Positions 17,862-27,500 of a stretch of DNA of 64,000 nucleotides are shown here, one piece after another. Position 1 is the stretch's first letter. Every line of letters starts with the position of its first letter. The DNA lies in contig NZ_JAJOMA010000001.1 of the NCBI RefSeq assembly GCF_021129235.1, positions 620,001-684,000 of the forward strand, given 5' to 3'. The notes under the pieces were generated by a model. It did no database searches, was not told where the DNA came from, and saw only the letters and a list, made by a program, of their open reading frames with translations. The DNA is from Kineosporia mesophila (GTDB lineage: Bacteria > Actinomycetota > Actinomycetes > Actinomycetales > Kineosporiaceae). The position numbers and the translations under genes were made by a program.

Positions 17862-19028
17862 ATGGGTATGCCTGAGGAGAAACCCGGGGGGCCGCCGGCC
17901 GGGACCGGTCGGGCGACTGCCCAAGCCTGGCACGAACTGCTGCTGCGGGTGGCCGGGACCGTTTCGGACGACCTGATCAGCGAGGCCCGGGGCTGGCTGG
18001 CCGAGGGACAGTCGGCGGATGTCGCCCAGGCCCTGGGATTCTTCGCCCTGACCGGCCAGGTACCCATGACTGCGGCGGACGCCGCCCTGATGATGAACGA
18101 GCTGATCGCCGACGGCCAGGAGTTCGAGGCGCTGGCCGACCTGGAGCTGGTCGGCCCGGACGATACCCGCCCACTGCCCTGGGTGTTCTCGCCCGTACGG
18201 ATCATTCCCGACGACCCGCCCCAGCTCGTTCCGGTGACGCTCGACCTGACCACTGAACCGGCCGAGGTCGTTCATGACCAGATCGATGCGGCCGCGGTCG
18301 TGGCGGTCGCGGCCGAGACGACGGCTGCGGGCCTGTGGCGGGCCTGGCGCGCCCCGATCGACGACGCACCCTGGCCGGCCCCCCGGCGGGTGTTCGTCGT
18401 CAGCGTGGTGGCCGACGCCGATCCGGACGAGCTGCCCCGACTGGCCGCCCGGATCCAGCTTGCCCTGCTGGCCGCGGGCGAGGACGCCCCGCAGGTGGAG
18501 GTCTGCCAGGAGGACCGGCCGGTCCCGGTCTACCAGACCGCCGCCTGCGCCCACGCCGCCCTGCTGTGGGCGGCCGAGGCCGCGCACCCGATCCAGCTGG
18601 CCCGGGTCTTCGACACGGTCGACCCGGAGACCGGGCCGGCGTTCGACGCCGACCACCCGCTGATCGAGGACATCCCTGAGCTGGAGCGCCTGCTGGAGTA
18701 CCTCGACGCCGCACTCCCGGTCCTGACCAGCAGCGCCACGATGGCCGACATCCTCGATCCGGAGCGTCCGTCGGTGGTTCCCCTGACCTTCCGCACCGAC
18801 GGCCACTGGGTCTGGACCGACACCGTGAGCTACTACCTGGAGTGGTACGGGCTGGCCCCCGAACCGGATCTGCTCGAGCATGTCCGGGCTTCCGGGGAGC
18901 TTCCGCCGCCGGTCTCCGACGTCGCCCTGCACCGGGTCCTGAGCTTCCTGCAGCAATCGGATGAGAGCGAGGGGGTCTGGCTGGTCCCGGAGACCGCCGG
19001 CCCGGGGAGATCGGCGGTTCCGGCCTGA
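17862..19028 (+). CDS. Hypothetical protein at the head of the T7SS locus
   Basis: The product is 388 aa from ATG 17862 (ATG 17868 and TTG 17856 are in frame; the GGGG just upstream slightly favours 17868). It is soluble, acidic and without signal peptide or membrane segment. It has an Ala-rich alpha/beta composition, with a segment VVSVVADADPDELPRLAARIQ in the middle and a distinctive C-terminal block around TFRTDGHWVWTDTVSYYLE. I have a general recollection of this TDGxWxWTD block in actinobacterial proteins near T7SS or toxin loci but cannot attach a function. It lies upstream of the regulator and eccA-like gene in the same orientation, so a T7SS-accessory role is plausible by context only. 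Confidence 0.75.
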   Translation: MGMPEEKPGGPPAGTGRATAQAWHELLLRVAGTVSDDLISEARGWLAEGQSADVAQALGFFALTGQVPMTAADAALMMNELIADGQEFEALADLELVGPDDTRPLPWVFSPVRIIPDDPPQLVPVTLDLTTEPAEVVHDQIDAAAVVAVAAETTAAGLWRAWRAPIDDAPWPAPRRVFVVSVVADADPDELPRLAARIQLALLAAGEDAPQVEVCQEDRPVPVYQTAACAHAALLWAAEAAHPIQLARVFDTVDPETGPAFDADHPLIEDIPELERLLEYLDAALPVLTSSATMADILDPERPSVVPLTFRTDGHWVWTDTVSYYLEWYGLAPEPDLLEHVRASGELPPPVSDVALHRVLSFLQQSDESEGVWLVPETAGPGRSAVPA

Positions 19029-19140
19029 TCGGTGTCACGCCCGGCCGAGCCGATTGAACCTTGGACGGCTTCCCGCGCGTGCACATGTCGAGACAGCGAT
19101 TGACCCACGTGTGCGAAGGGAGACGATACTCGATGCCGAA

Positions 19141-19905
19141 GTGGTGTTCACCGACGTGCTCAGTGCTGAGCACGGCGATCCACACGGTGATGCACGGACC
19201 TGCGAGGCGCCGGTGAAGGACGCCCTGGCTCCTCGGGCGGTCCGCCCGGCCCGACCCGACTCGGCCTTCGTCGTGCCGTCGATCAGTCGCGTCCACCTGG
19301 TGATCCAGGCCTCCGATCCGCTGACCTACGCGGGCCTGTCGCAGCACGTGGCCCGGCGCCCGGACATCGAGCTGCTGCCGACCGACCGGCTGGCGGACGC
19401 GGATGTCGTCGCGGTCGTCGCGACCACCGTCACTCCCCGGGTGATGGAGCAGATGCGCCGGGCGGCCGGCGATGGCGACCCGAGGTTCGTCCTGGTCCTC
19501 GAGCGGTTCGGCGATCTCGACCTGCTGGCGGCCGTCGAGATCGGCGCCGTCTCGGTGCTGTGGTGGGCGGAGGCCACGTCCGACCGGTTCGCCCAGGCCG
19601 TCGTCACGGCCGGGCGGGGCGGCAGCGAACTGCCCCCGGATGTCCAGGCCCGGCTGGTGACGGACGTGGCCGAGCTGCAGCGGGAACTGCTGGCGCCGCT
19701 CGGCCTGACCCCCGGGGGCCTGAGTCGGCGTGAGGTCGACGTGCTGCGTTGGATCGCCGACGGTCGCGACACCGCCGAGATCGCGCGGAAAATGCTGTAT
19801 TCGGAGCGGACGGTGAAGGGCATCCTCTACGGCCTGATGTCCCGGCTGCACCTGAAGAACCGGTCGCACGCGGTCGCCTACGCCCTGCGGGCAGGCATCC
19901 TGTGA
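19141..19905 (+). CDS. LuxR-type transcription regulator with pseudo-receiver
   Basis: The C-terminal about 65 residues form a LuxR-type HTH: LSRREVDVLRWIADG, then EIARKMLYSERTVKGIL and HLKNRSHAVAYALRAGIL. The N-terminal part resembles a NarL-type receiver (HLVIQASDPLTYAGLSQHV) but where the phospho-acceptor Asp would follow DVV it reads DVVAVVA, and the conserved Lys region reads VLWWAEA, so it looks unable to be phosphorylated in the usual way. Start is uncertain: GTG 19141 gives 254 aa; GTG 19213 or GTG 19273 are possible, and the frame is open further upstream to 18961. It is likely a DNA-binding regulator of the adjoining T7SS genes; this is inferred from position only. Confidence 0.85.
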   Translation: MVFTDVLSAEHGDPHGDARTCEAPVKDALAPRAVRPARPDSAFVVPSISRVHLVIQASDPLTYAGLSQHVARRPDIELLPTDRLADADVVAVVATTVTPRVMEQMRRAAGDGDPRFVLVLERFGDLDLLAAVEIGAVSVLWWAEATSDRFAQAVVTAGRGGSELPPDVQARLVTDVAELQRELLAPLGLTPGGLSRREVDVLRWIADGRDTAEIARKMLYSERTVKGILYGLMSRLHLKNRSHAVAYALRAGIL

Positions 19906-20008
19906 GCGCCGTCCAAGGTCGGGGAGTTCTGGTTGCCCGGGTCGGCCCCGGCTTCCCCAACATCGCGTATTACGGCCGCCCTTGCGCCGTTTCGAGGAAG
20001 GCTACGGT

Positions 20009-23000
20009 GTGACGACTCAGGTTCTGGTGGTCTCGACGGACCAGGCGGATGCCTACCGGACGATCGGCGCGGCACTGCAGAGCGCCCGTCCGGGAGCCGT
20101 GATCTCGGTGCGGGCCGGGCGGTACGAGGAGAACCTCGTGATCTCCAAGATCGTCACGATCGCGGCGGACGACGCGCGCGGCAGTGTGCGGATCTCGCCC
20201 CGGCGGGGCGTGGTGGTCCGGGTGGTGGCCGAGGCGGTCAAGCTCAGTGGGCTGGTCATGCAGGGCCAGGACCCGGAGGTGGCCGCGGTGGAGATCACCC
20301 GGGGCCAGACCGCGATGGACGACTGCGAGGTGATCGGCGGCTCCTGGGCAGCGGTGGTGGCGCGGCCGCAGGGTTCGGTCGCGATGCGCGGCTGCCGGGT
20401 GACGAATGCGCAGGGCGCGGGCATCGTGGACACCTCGGACGCGGGCAGCGTGATTGAGGACTGCGTGATCGAGCACCTGGACACCTCGGCGGTGGTGATC
20501 GCCGAGAACGCCAAGACCACGGTCCGGCACTCGGTGATGCGGGACGCCCGCGGCAACGGGGTGTGTGTGAACGGGGCCGGCCGGGGGACGATCGAGGACT
20601 GCGAGATCTCCGCCACCGACAAGCCCGGGATCGCGATGGAGCAGTCCAGCAGCACGCGGATCCTGCGGACCCGGGTGAGTGACGCCTCGGTCGGGATCTA
20701 CCTCGGCAGCGAGGCCCGCGTGGTGTTGGAAGACTGCGTGGTCTCGCGGAGCCGGGGGACCGGCATCGCGCTCACCAACGGCACCGATCCGCTGTTGCGG
20801 CGCTGCCGCAGTGAACTGTCCGGTGGCTTCGGCATTCACGTCAGCGCGAAGTCTCGCGGGACGTTCGAGGAGTGCGAGGTCAGCGGCTCGAAGAAGGCCG
20901 GGGTGTGGGTCGGCGGGTCGTCCGGCCCGACGTTCACCCGGCTGGTGGTGAAGGACGGGTCGGACACCGGGGTGCTCCTGGACGAGGAGTGCGTGGCCGA
21001 GTTCGACCGCCTGCGGGTCAATGACGTCGCGGGGGTCGGGATCCGGGTGCGCGGGGGCTCGAACCCGATGATCCGCCGGACCGACGTCACCCAGACCGCC
21101 GGGCACGGTGTCGAGGTGGTGGAGAACAGCCGCGGACGGCTGCAGACCCTGGAGATCGAGAACGCCGGCGGGGCCGGGCTGCGGATCGCCGAGGGGGGCA
21201 GCCCGCACGTCGGGCAGATGGCCATCCGGGACGCGGCCAAGAGCGGAGTCCTGGTCGGCGAGGGTGGGCTGGCGGTGCTGCGCGACTGCGACATCACCGG
21301 ATCGGTCGAGGACGGCGCCGTGGTCGAGCCGGGCGGGGATCTCTCCCTGTCCCGTTCCCGGATCCGGCGCAGCCGGCGTCACGGGGTGCTGGTGTCTTCC
21401 GGCGCCCGGGCCGCGGTGGGTGGCTGCGAGGTCACCGACAACGGCGGGGACGGCGTCCGGCTGGAGTCGGCCGAGACCGTCTCGGTGACCGATACCACGG
21501 TCACCGGCAACCGTGGAAGCGGTGTGCGGCAAACCATTCCGAGTGAGCGGCAGTCGATCGAGAACCTGACCAGCCGGGACAACCGGGTCCCGGACGCGTA
21601 CGGCACGGTCACCGCGGACGCCGGTGGGCTGGACCTGGCCGGGCAGGCACCGGCCCGGCCGGACCTGGAGGGCCCGATGGCTCAGCTACAGGCACTGGTC
21701 GGGCTGGCCGGGGTGAAGCAGCAGGTCTCGTCGCTGGTGAACCTGAACCGGCTGGCCCGCCGCCGGGCCCAGGCGAACATGGCGGCCCTGCCGATGAGCC
21801 GGCACCTGATCTTCGCCGGGCCGCCCGGTACCGGTAAGACCACGGTGGCCCGGCTCTACGGCGCGATCCTGGCCGAGCTGGGCGCCCTGCGCAGCGGGCA
21901 CCTGGTCGAGGTGGCCCGGGCCGACCTGGTCGCCCAGATCGTCGGCGGTACGGCGATCAAGACCACTGAGGTGTTCAACAGGGCGCTCGGCGGGGTGCTT
22001 TTCGTGGACGAGGCGTACTCACTCAGCCCGGCCGAGCGTGGCAGCGGCCCGGACTTCGGCCGCGAGGCGGTGGACACGCTGGTCAAGCTGATGGAGGACC
22101 ACCGGGACGACGTGGTGGTGATCGCTGCCGGGTACTCCACCGAGATGCGTGCCTTCCTGCAGTCCAACCCCGGTCTGGCGTCCCGGTTCAGCCGCACCAT
22201 CGAGTTCGAGAACTACTCCGACGCCGAACTGGTGACGATCGTCGAGTCGTTCTGCCGGGCGCACGACTACCAGCTCGCCGAGGGTGTCCCGCAGGCGCTG
22301 GCGCAGGCGTTCTCGCGGATGGTCAAGGACGAGTCGTTCGGTAACGGCCGGGCCGCCCGGAAGACCTTCGAGGAGATGATCGACCGGCAGGCGACCCGGC
22401 TGGCCGAGCAGGAGTCGGTCACCGAGGAGGACCTGCCCCTGATGCTGCCCCAGGACGTCGGGATCCCGCTGGCCAAGGGCGAACTCGGAGACGCCAACAG
22501 TGCCCTGCCGGACCTGCTCGCCGGGCTGCGCAACATGATCGGCCTGGCCCGGGTCAAGACCGAGGTGGAGGGCCTGGTCGAGCTGCTGCAGGCGGTGCGC
22601 CGCCGCACCCAGGCCGGCCTGCCCGCCCCGCTGATGAGTCACCACCTGGTCTTCACCGGGCCGCCCGGTACCGGAAAGACCACTGTGGCGCGGCTTTATG
22701 CCGGGCTACTGGCCGCGATGGGCGTGCTGCCGCGCGGTCAGCTGGTCGAGGTCAGCCGCAGCGACCTGGTCGGCCGGTTCGTCGGGCAGACCGCGCAGCT
22801 CACCCGGGACGCGTTCGACCGGGCCCGGGGCGGTGTCCTGTTCATCGACGAGGCCTACACCCTGACCCAGTCGAACAGCTCCAGCGACTTCGGTCGCGAG
22901 GCGGTGGACACGCTGGTCAAGCTGATGGAGGACTTCCGTGACGAGGTGGTGGTGATCGTCGCCGGGTACTCCGCGGAGATGGGGCAGTTCCTGGCCTCGA

Positions 23001-23311
23001 ACCCTGGCCTTTCGTCCCGGTTCTCGCGGTACGTGGTGTTCGAGAACTACACCGCGGACGAGCTGACGGAGATCGTCGCCCGGCACGCCCAGGCGGCCGG
23101 GTACGAGCTGGCCGACTCCGCCCGCGGGCAGTTGACCGCGCACTTCGCCGGGGTCGCGAACAGCCCGACGTTCGGCAACGCCCGGTACGCCCGGCAGGTG
23201 CTGGAGAACATGATCACCCGCCAGGCGGCGCGGCTGAACCGGATCTCGGCCCCGAGCATGGACGAGTTGCGTCGTCTGGAGGCGTCCGACCTGAACGTGC
23301 TGGTCTCGTGA
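20009..23311 (+). CDS. EccA-like protein: right-handed beta-helix fused to two AAA+ (CbxX/CfxQ) domains
   Basis: The 1,100-aa product starts at GTG 20009, preceded by GAGGAAGG. Residues about 10-530 are a parallel beta-helix repeat domain (recurrent G-V-x-V/I-x-x-x-x-x-x-x-x-C-x-I/V turns, many DC/EC pairs). Two CbxX/CfxQ-type AAA+ modules follow: the first with GPPGTGKTT (about residue 604) and LFVDEAYSL (about 665), the second with GPPGTGKTT (about 884) and LFIDEAYTL (about 945). Each has the family's GREAVDTLVKLMED helix and an SRF arginine-finger region. Mycobacterial EccA is a cytosolic T7SS ATPase with one AAA+ module after TPR repeats; here the TPRs are replaced by a beta-helix and the ATPase is doubled. 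Its stop overlaps the mycosin start (GTGA), indicating co-translation. Confidence 0.92.
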   Translation: MTTQVLVVSTDQADAYRTIGAALQSARPGAVISVRAGRYEENLVISKIVTIAADDARGSVRISPRRGVVVRVVAEAVKLSGLVMQGQDPEVAAVEITRGQTAMDDCEVIGGSWAAVVARPQGSVAMRGCRVTNAQGAGIVDTSDAGSVIEDCVIEHLDTSAVVIAENAKTTVRHSVMRDARGNGVCVNGAGRGTIEDCEISATDKPGIAMEQSSSTRILRTRVSDASVGIYLGSEARVVLEDCVVSRSRGTGIALTNGTDPLLRRCRSELSGGFGIHVSAKSRGTFEECEVSGSKKAGVWVGGSSGPTFTRLVVKDGSDTGVLLDEECVAEFDRLRVNDVAGVGIRVRGGSNPMIRRTDVTQTAGHGVEVVENSRGRLQTLEIENAGGAGLRIAEGGSPHVGQMAIRDAAKSGVLVGEGGLAVLRDCDITGSVEDGAVVEPGGDLSLSRSRIRRSRRHGVLVSSGARAAVGGCEVTDNGGDGVRLESAETVSVTDTTVTGNRGSGVRQTIPSERQSIENLTSRDNRVPDAYGTVTADAGGLDLAGQAPARPDLEGPMAQLQALVGLAGVKQQVSSLVNLNRLARRRAQANMAALPMSRHLIFAGPPGTGKTTVARLYGAILAELGALRSGHLVEVARADLVAQIVGGTAIKTTEVFNRALGGVLFVDEAYSLSPAERGSGPDFGREAVDTLVKLMEDHRDDVVVIAAGYSTEMRAFLQSNPGLASRFSRTIEFENYSDAELVTIVESFCRAHDYQLAEGVPQALAQAFSRMVKDESFGNGRAARKTFEEMIDRQATRLAEQESVTEEDLPLMLPQDVGIPLAKGELGDANSALPDLLAGLRNMIGLARVKTEVEGLVELLQAVRRRTQAGLPAPLMSHHLVFTGPPGTGKTTVARLYAGLLAAMGVLPRGQLVEVSRSDLVGRFVGQTAQLTRDAFDRARGGVLFIDEAYTLTQSNSSSDFGREAVDTLVKLMEDFRDEVVVIVAGYSAEMGQFLASNPGLSSRFSRYVVFENYTADELTEIVARHAQAAGYELADSARGQLTAHFAGVANSPTFGNARYARQVLENMITRQAARLNRISAPSMDELRRLEASDLNVLVS

Positions 23312-24537
23312 GGTCGCGGTCGGCGCACACCGGTCTCGGGCTGGCGGCGGCTGCCGGGCTGCTCCTCACCGCGACCGGGCCGGCGATGGCGGCCGGATCC
23401 GCGACCACCCCGGACGGCCTGCCCCCGCGGATCTCCGCGGTGCTCGATCCGCAGGCCGGCTGCGCCAAGTCGTCGAAGGACGCGGTCACGGTCGCCTCGG
23501 CGGCGCAGAAGATTCTGATGCCGTCCCAGGCCTGGCAGCTCAGCCAGGGCGAGGGCGTGACCGTGGCGGTGCTCGACACCGGCCTCAGCAAGGGATCCCT
23601 GCCCCAGCTGGACGGACAGGTGACGCCGGGCGAGGACATCGTTCGCGGCGGGAAGACCCGCAGGGACTGCATCGGGCACGGCACTTTCGTGGCCGGCCTG
23701 ATCGCGGCTCGTCCGCAGCGAGGCACCACGGTCGTCGGGATCGCCCCCCAGGCCCATGTCTACTCCGTCACGGTGACCGACGACAACGGTGCCACCAGCC
23801 CGGACGTGCTGGCCAAGGGGATCGACGCGGCGGTCAGGGCGAAGGCCCAGATCATCGACGTCTCGGTGGTCTCGGCCCGCTCCAGCGCCAAGCTGAGAAC
23901 CGCGGTCAAGAACGCGATTGAGCATGACGCAATGGTTTTCGCTCCAGCCGCGGCGGACGACCAGAACCTGGACGGCCCGGTCTACCCGGGATCGCTGCCG
24001 GGCGTGATCTCGGTGGCGAACTCCACCACCCAGGCCGCGTCCGACTCCAGTAGCACCACCAAGCCGATGGTGGACGCCGTCCTGGCCGCACCCGGTGATG
24101 TCGTGCTGAGCGTCGGACCCGGTGGCGGGGCTTTCGTGGGGAGCGGGACGGCCTACGCGACCGCCCTGGTCGCGGGTGCAGCGGCATTGATGGACGCGTA
24201 TCACCCGGGTCTCACCCTGGCTCAGCGCACCCGTCGGCTGATCACCACGGCGTACCCGGCTTCGCCGGGTGACCCGGTGGTCGACCCGTACGCGGCGCTC
24301 TCGCAGATCCTGCCGGGTGAGGGAGCAACAGCTCTACCGCCGAAGGTTCCCACCACTCAGGTGGCGCCGCTTCCGGCGCCGGACATCGATCCGGTCTGGT
24401 ACCCGAGCCTGACCATGGCCGCCATTGCCACCATCGCCGCGCTGGCGGCCCTGGGCGCGGTGATCACGGTGACCCGTGGGCGGGCCCGTGGCTGGCGTCC
24501 CCGAGCGGCCTCGCCGCCCGTCCATCGATCGATCTGA
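23308..24537 (+). CDS. mycP: Mycosin-like S8 serine protease of T7SS, probably catalytically dead
   Basis: The 409-aa product starts at GTG 23308, overlapping the upstream stop by four bases. It has an N-terminal signal peptide (LGLAAAAGLLLTATGPAMA), a subtilisin-like domain and a C-terminal membrane anchor (about residues 367-390) with a basic cytosolic tail, the standard mycosin topology. Catalytic Asp90 (VAVLDTG) and His124 (IGHGTFVAG) are present. The serine motif reads SGTAYATALVAG, so Ala282 replaces the expected Ser of GTSxA. The oxyanion-hole region reads APAAADDQN rather than an AAGN-type segment, so that Asn also seems lost. In mycobacteria the mycosin is needed for T7SS complex stability independently of proteolysis, so a structural role is plausible. 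Family confidence is high; inactivity is inferred from motifs. Confidence 0.9.
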   Translation: MRSRSAHTGLGLAAAAGLLLTATGPAMAAGSATTPDGLPPRISAVLDPQAGCAKSSKDAVTVASAAQKILMPSQAWQLSQGEGVTVAVLDTGLSKGSLPQLDGQVTPGEDIVRGGKTRRDCIGHGTFVAGLIAARPQRGTTVVGIAPQAHVYSVTVTDDNGATSPDVLAKGIDAAVRAKAQIIDVSVVSARSSAKLRTAVKNAIEHDAMVFAPAAADDQNLDGPVYPGSLPGVISVANSTTQAASDSSSTTKPMVDAVLAAPGDVVLSVGPGGGAFVGSGTAYATALVAGAAALMDAYHPGLTLAQRTRRLITTAYPASPGDPVVDPYAALSQILPGEGATALPPKVPTTQVAPLPAPDIDPVWYPSLTMAAIATIAALAALGAVITVTRGRARGWRPRAASPPVHRSI

Positions 24538-24548
24538 TCGGTCATCAG

Positions 24549-24587
24549 GGAAACCGGCCCCCGGTGCGGGACCGGGGGCCGGTTTCC
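24549..24587. terminator. Bidirectional terminator between mycP and eccC
   Basis: A perfect 17-bp inverted repeat (GGAAACCGGCCCCCGGT with its complement) surrounds a GCGGG loop. It fills the 54-bp gap between the convergent stops of mycP (24537) and eccC (24592), so it can serve both strands. Confidence 0.85.
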
Positions 24588-24591
24588 ATGA

Positions 24592-27500
24592 TTACTGCGA
24601 CGATTCGCTGTTCGGCCGCACCGCTCTGTCGTCCAGTTCCTCTTCCGGTTCCCTCGGCGTGGCCACCGCCGTCTGAACCTGAATGGTCCCTCGCCGGGTG
24701 ATGTGCAAGGCCCGGCCGACCGGCAGCTGACGGGGCCGGACGCTGCCGACGATGTAACCCTCGGACGGCGGGCAGGACAGCTGGAGGGTGGGCGTGTTGA
24801 CCTCGAGCAGACGCCGCATCAGCGGGTCACTCATCGCCCGGGCCGCCCCGTTCGCGCTGCGAGCGACGACCAGGTGCAACCCGATCTCGGTGGCCTGCGA
24901 CAGATAGTCCAGGAGCGGGGCGAACGGGCTGTCCAGACCGCCGGAGATGAGCTCGTAGTCGTCCACGACGAAGAACATCTGCGGGCCCTTCCACCAGTCC
25001 CGCCGGCGCAGCTGGGCGGGGGTGATCTCGGGTCCGGGCACGCGGGTGGCGAGCGCCCGGGCCGTCCCCTCGACGATCTGGCGGACCATGTCACCGGACA
25101 CCGCGTACCCGAGCCGGTGCCCCTCGTCCACCGCGTCGTACAGCTCGCGCCGCAGGTCCACCACCGCCACCCGGGCCTGGGCGGGGTCGTAGCGCTGGGA
25201 GATACCGGCCGCGATCAGCTTGAGCAGGTTGGTCTTCCCGGTCTCGGCGTCGCCGATCACGATCAGGTGCGGGGAGAGCTCGAAGTCGTGCCAGAACGGT
25301 GCGAGCTCGTTCTCCTCCAGCCCGATCGCGATCCTCATGTCCCCGGTCGGCATCGGCAGAGTGGCCGCCTCGACCTGGAACGGCAGCATCCGCACGGGCG
25401 GCGCGGGCGGGCCGGACCACCATTCCCGGACGCTGTCGACCAGCCCGGCCACTCCCTGGCTGAGGTCGTCCACGCCCGGGTTCCCGTCGATCCGGGGCAG
25501 ACCGATCATGAAGTGCAGTAGTTCCTCGGTGATCCCCGCACCCGGCCGCTTCGGGACGGTCCGAGCCGCGCGCATGTTGATCAGCGAGTCCACCGGGTCA
25601 CCGAGCCGCAGCTCGAACCGGGTACCGAGCTGGTCGCGCAGCGAGGTGACGACCTCGCTCCACCGGCCGGCGGAGACGATCAGGTGCACGCCGTAGTTCA
25701 GGCCACGCCCGGCGATCAGGGTGAACGTCGGCACCAGGGCGTCGAAGTCCTGCTTGATCGTGTTCCAGCCGTCGACCACCAGGAAGACGTCCCCGTGAGG
25801 CTCGTCGGGCAGTTGCCCCTCGGCCCGGCGGCGCCGGAAGTCGGTCATCGAATCGATGCCGTGCTGGGCGAAAAGGTGCTCGCGGCGGGTGATCAGCGAG
25901 GTGATCTCGTTCATCGTGCGCTGGACCCGCTCGATGTCGTGCCGGCCGGTCACCCCGCCGACGTGTGGCAGGCCGGCCAGTCCGGTCAGGGTGCCGCCGC
26001 CGAAGTCCAGGCAGTAGAACTGCACCTCGCGCGGGGAGTGGGTGAGCGCGAGGCCGGCGATCATCGTCCGGACCAGGGTGCTCTTGCCGCTCTGCGGGCC
26101 CCCGGCGATGCCGACGTGCCCGCCGCTGCTAGACAGATCTGCCATCAGCAGGTCGCGGACCTGCTCGAAGGGCCGGTCGATCAACCCGACCGGTACCTTC
26201 AGCCGTCCCTGGCCCGGCCGTTCCACCGTGCTCAGGCCGCGTTCGGGGTCCGGGGCCAGCGGTGGCAGCAGCTCGTCCAGGGTCGGTGGCACGGTCAGCG
26301 GCGGCAGCCACACCTGGTGGGCCGGTGGACCGGAGTCGAGCAGGCGTTGCGCCGCGACCTCGAGCAGGCTGCGCAGATTGGCCTGGACCTCAGGTTTGAC
26401 CGGGGTGGCCCCGGGCGGTGGGGTGGGAGGTGCGGCCGGCGTCACGTAGTCGACGCCGTAGGCCATCACCTTGGCCGCCACGACGGCCGCCTCGACGCGT
26501 GCCTGCAGCTGGTACGCACCGGAGACGTACGCGGCCCGGAACCGGGTCAGGGTGGTGACGTCGGTGCGGATGAAACCGTTGCCGGGCTGCGACGGCAGCT
26601 GGTAGGCGTCGGGCACGCCGAGCACGCCGCGACTCTCCATCGCCGAGAACGTCCGCAGACCGATCCGGTACGACAGGTGCGACTCCAGCTGGCTGGTACG
26701 ACCCTCGTCCAGTCGCTGGGAGGCAAGCAGGAGGTGCACCCCGAGGCTGCGTCCGAGCCGGCCGATCATCACGAAGACGTCCATGAACTCCCGGTTGGCA
26801 GCCAGCAACTCACTGAACTCGTCCACCACCAGGAACAGACTGGGTAGCGGTTCCAGGGAGGCGCCGGAGGCGCGGGCCGCCTCGTAGTCGAACACCGAGC
26901 TGTAGTTGCCGGCCGAGCGCAGGAGCTCCTGCCGGCGCATCAGCTCGCCCTCGAGCGAGTCCTTCATCCGGTCGACCAGCCCGGCCTCGTCGGCCAGGTT
27001 GGTGATCACGGCCGAGGTGTGCGGCAACCGGTCCAGGCCGAGGAAGGTCGCACCGCCCTTGAAGTCGACCAGGACGAAGTTGAGCGTCTCCGACGAGTGG
27101 GTCAGGGCCAGGGCCAGCACCAGGGTGCGCAGCAGCTCGGACTTGCCCGAGCCGGTGGCGCCGATCAGCAGGCCGTGCGGTCCCATCCCGCCCTGCGAGG
27201 CCTCTTTGATGTCGAGTTCCATCGGCGTGCCGTCGGCGGTGATGCCGAGCGGTACCCGCAGCCGTCCCGGACCGGACCGGCGCCTGGCCCACAGCTGGGC
27301 CAGATCGAGGCTGAACAGGTCCGGGATGCCCAGCAGCGTGGTGAGTTCCAGGTCGCTGGACATCGGCTCGGCGATCTCGGTGGAGGTGCTGATCCGGAAC
27401 GGTGCCAGGGTCCGGGCCACGGTGGTGGCCGGCCCGATCGCCAGGCTGTCCGGGGACCCCAGGTCGGTCAGCGTCTCGGTGCCGGCCGGATCGGTGTCGA

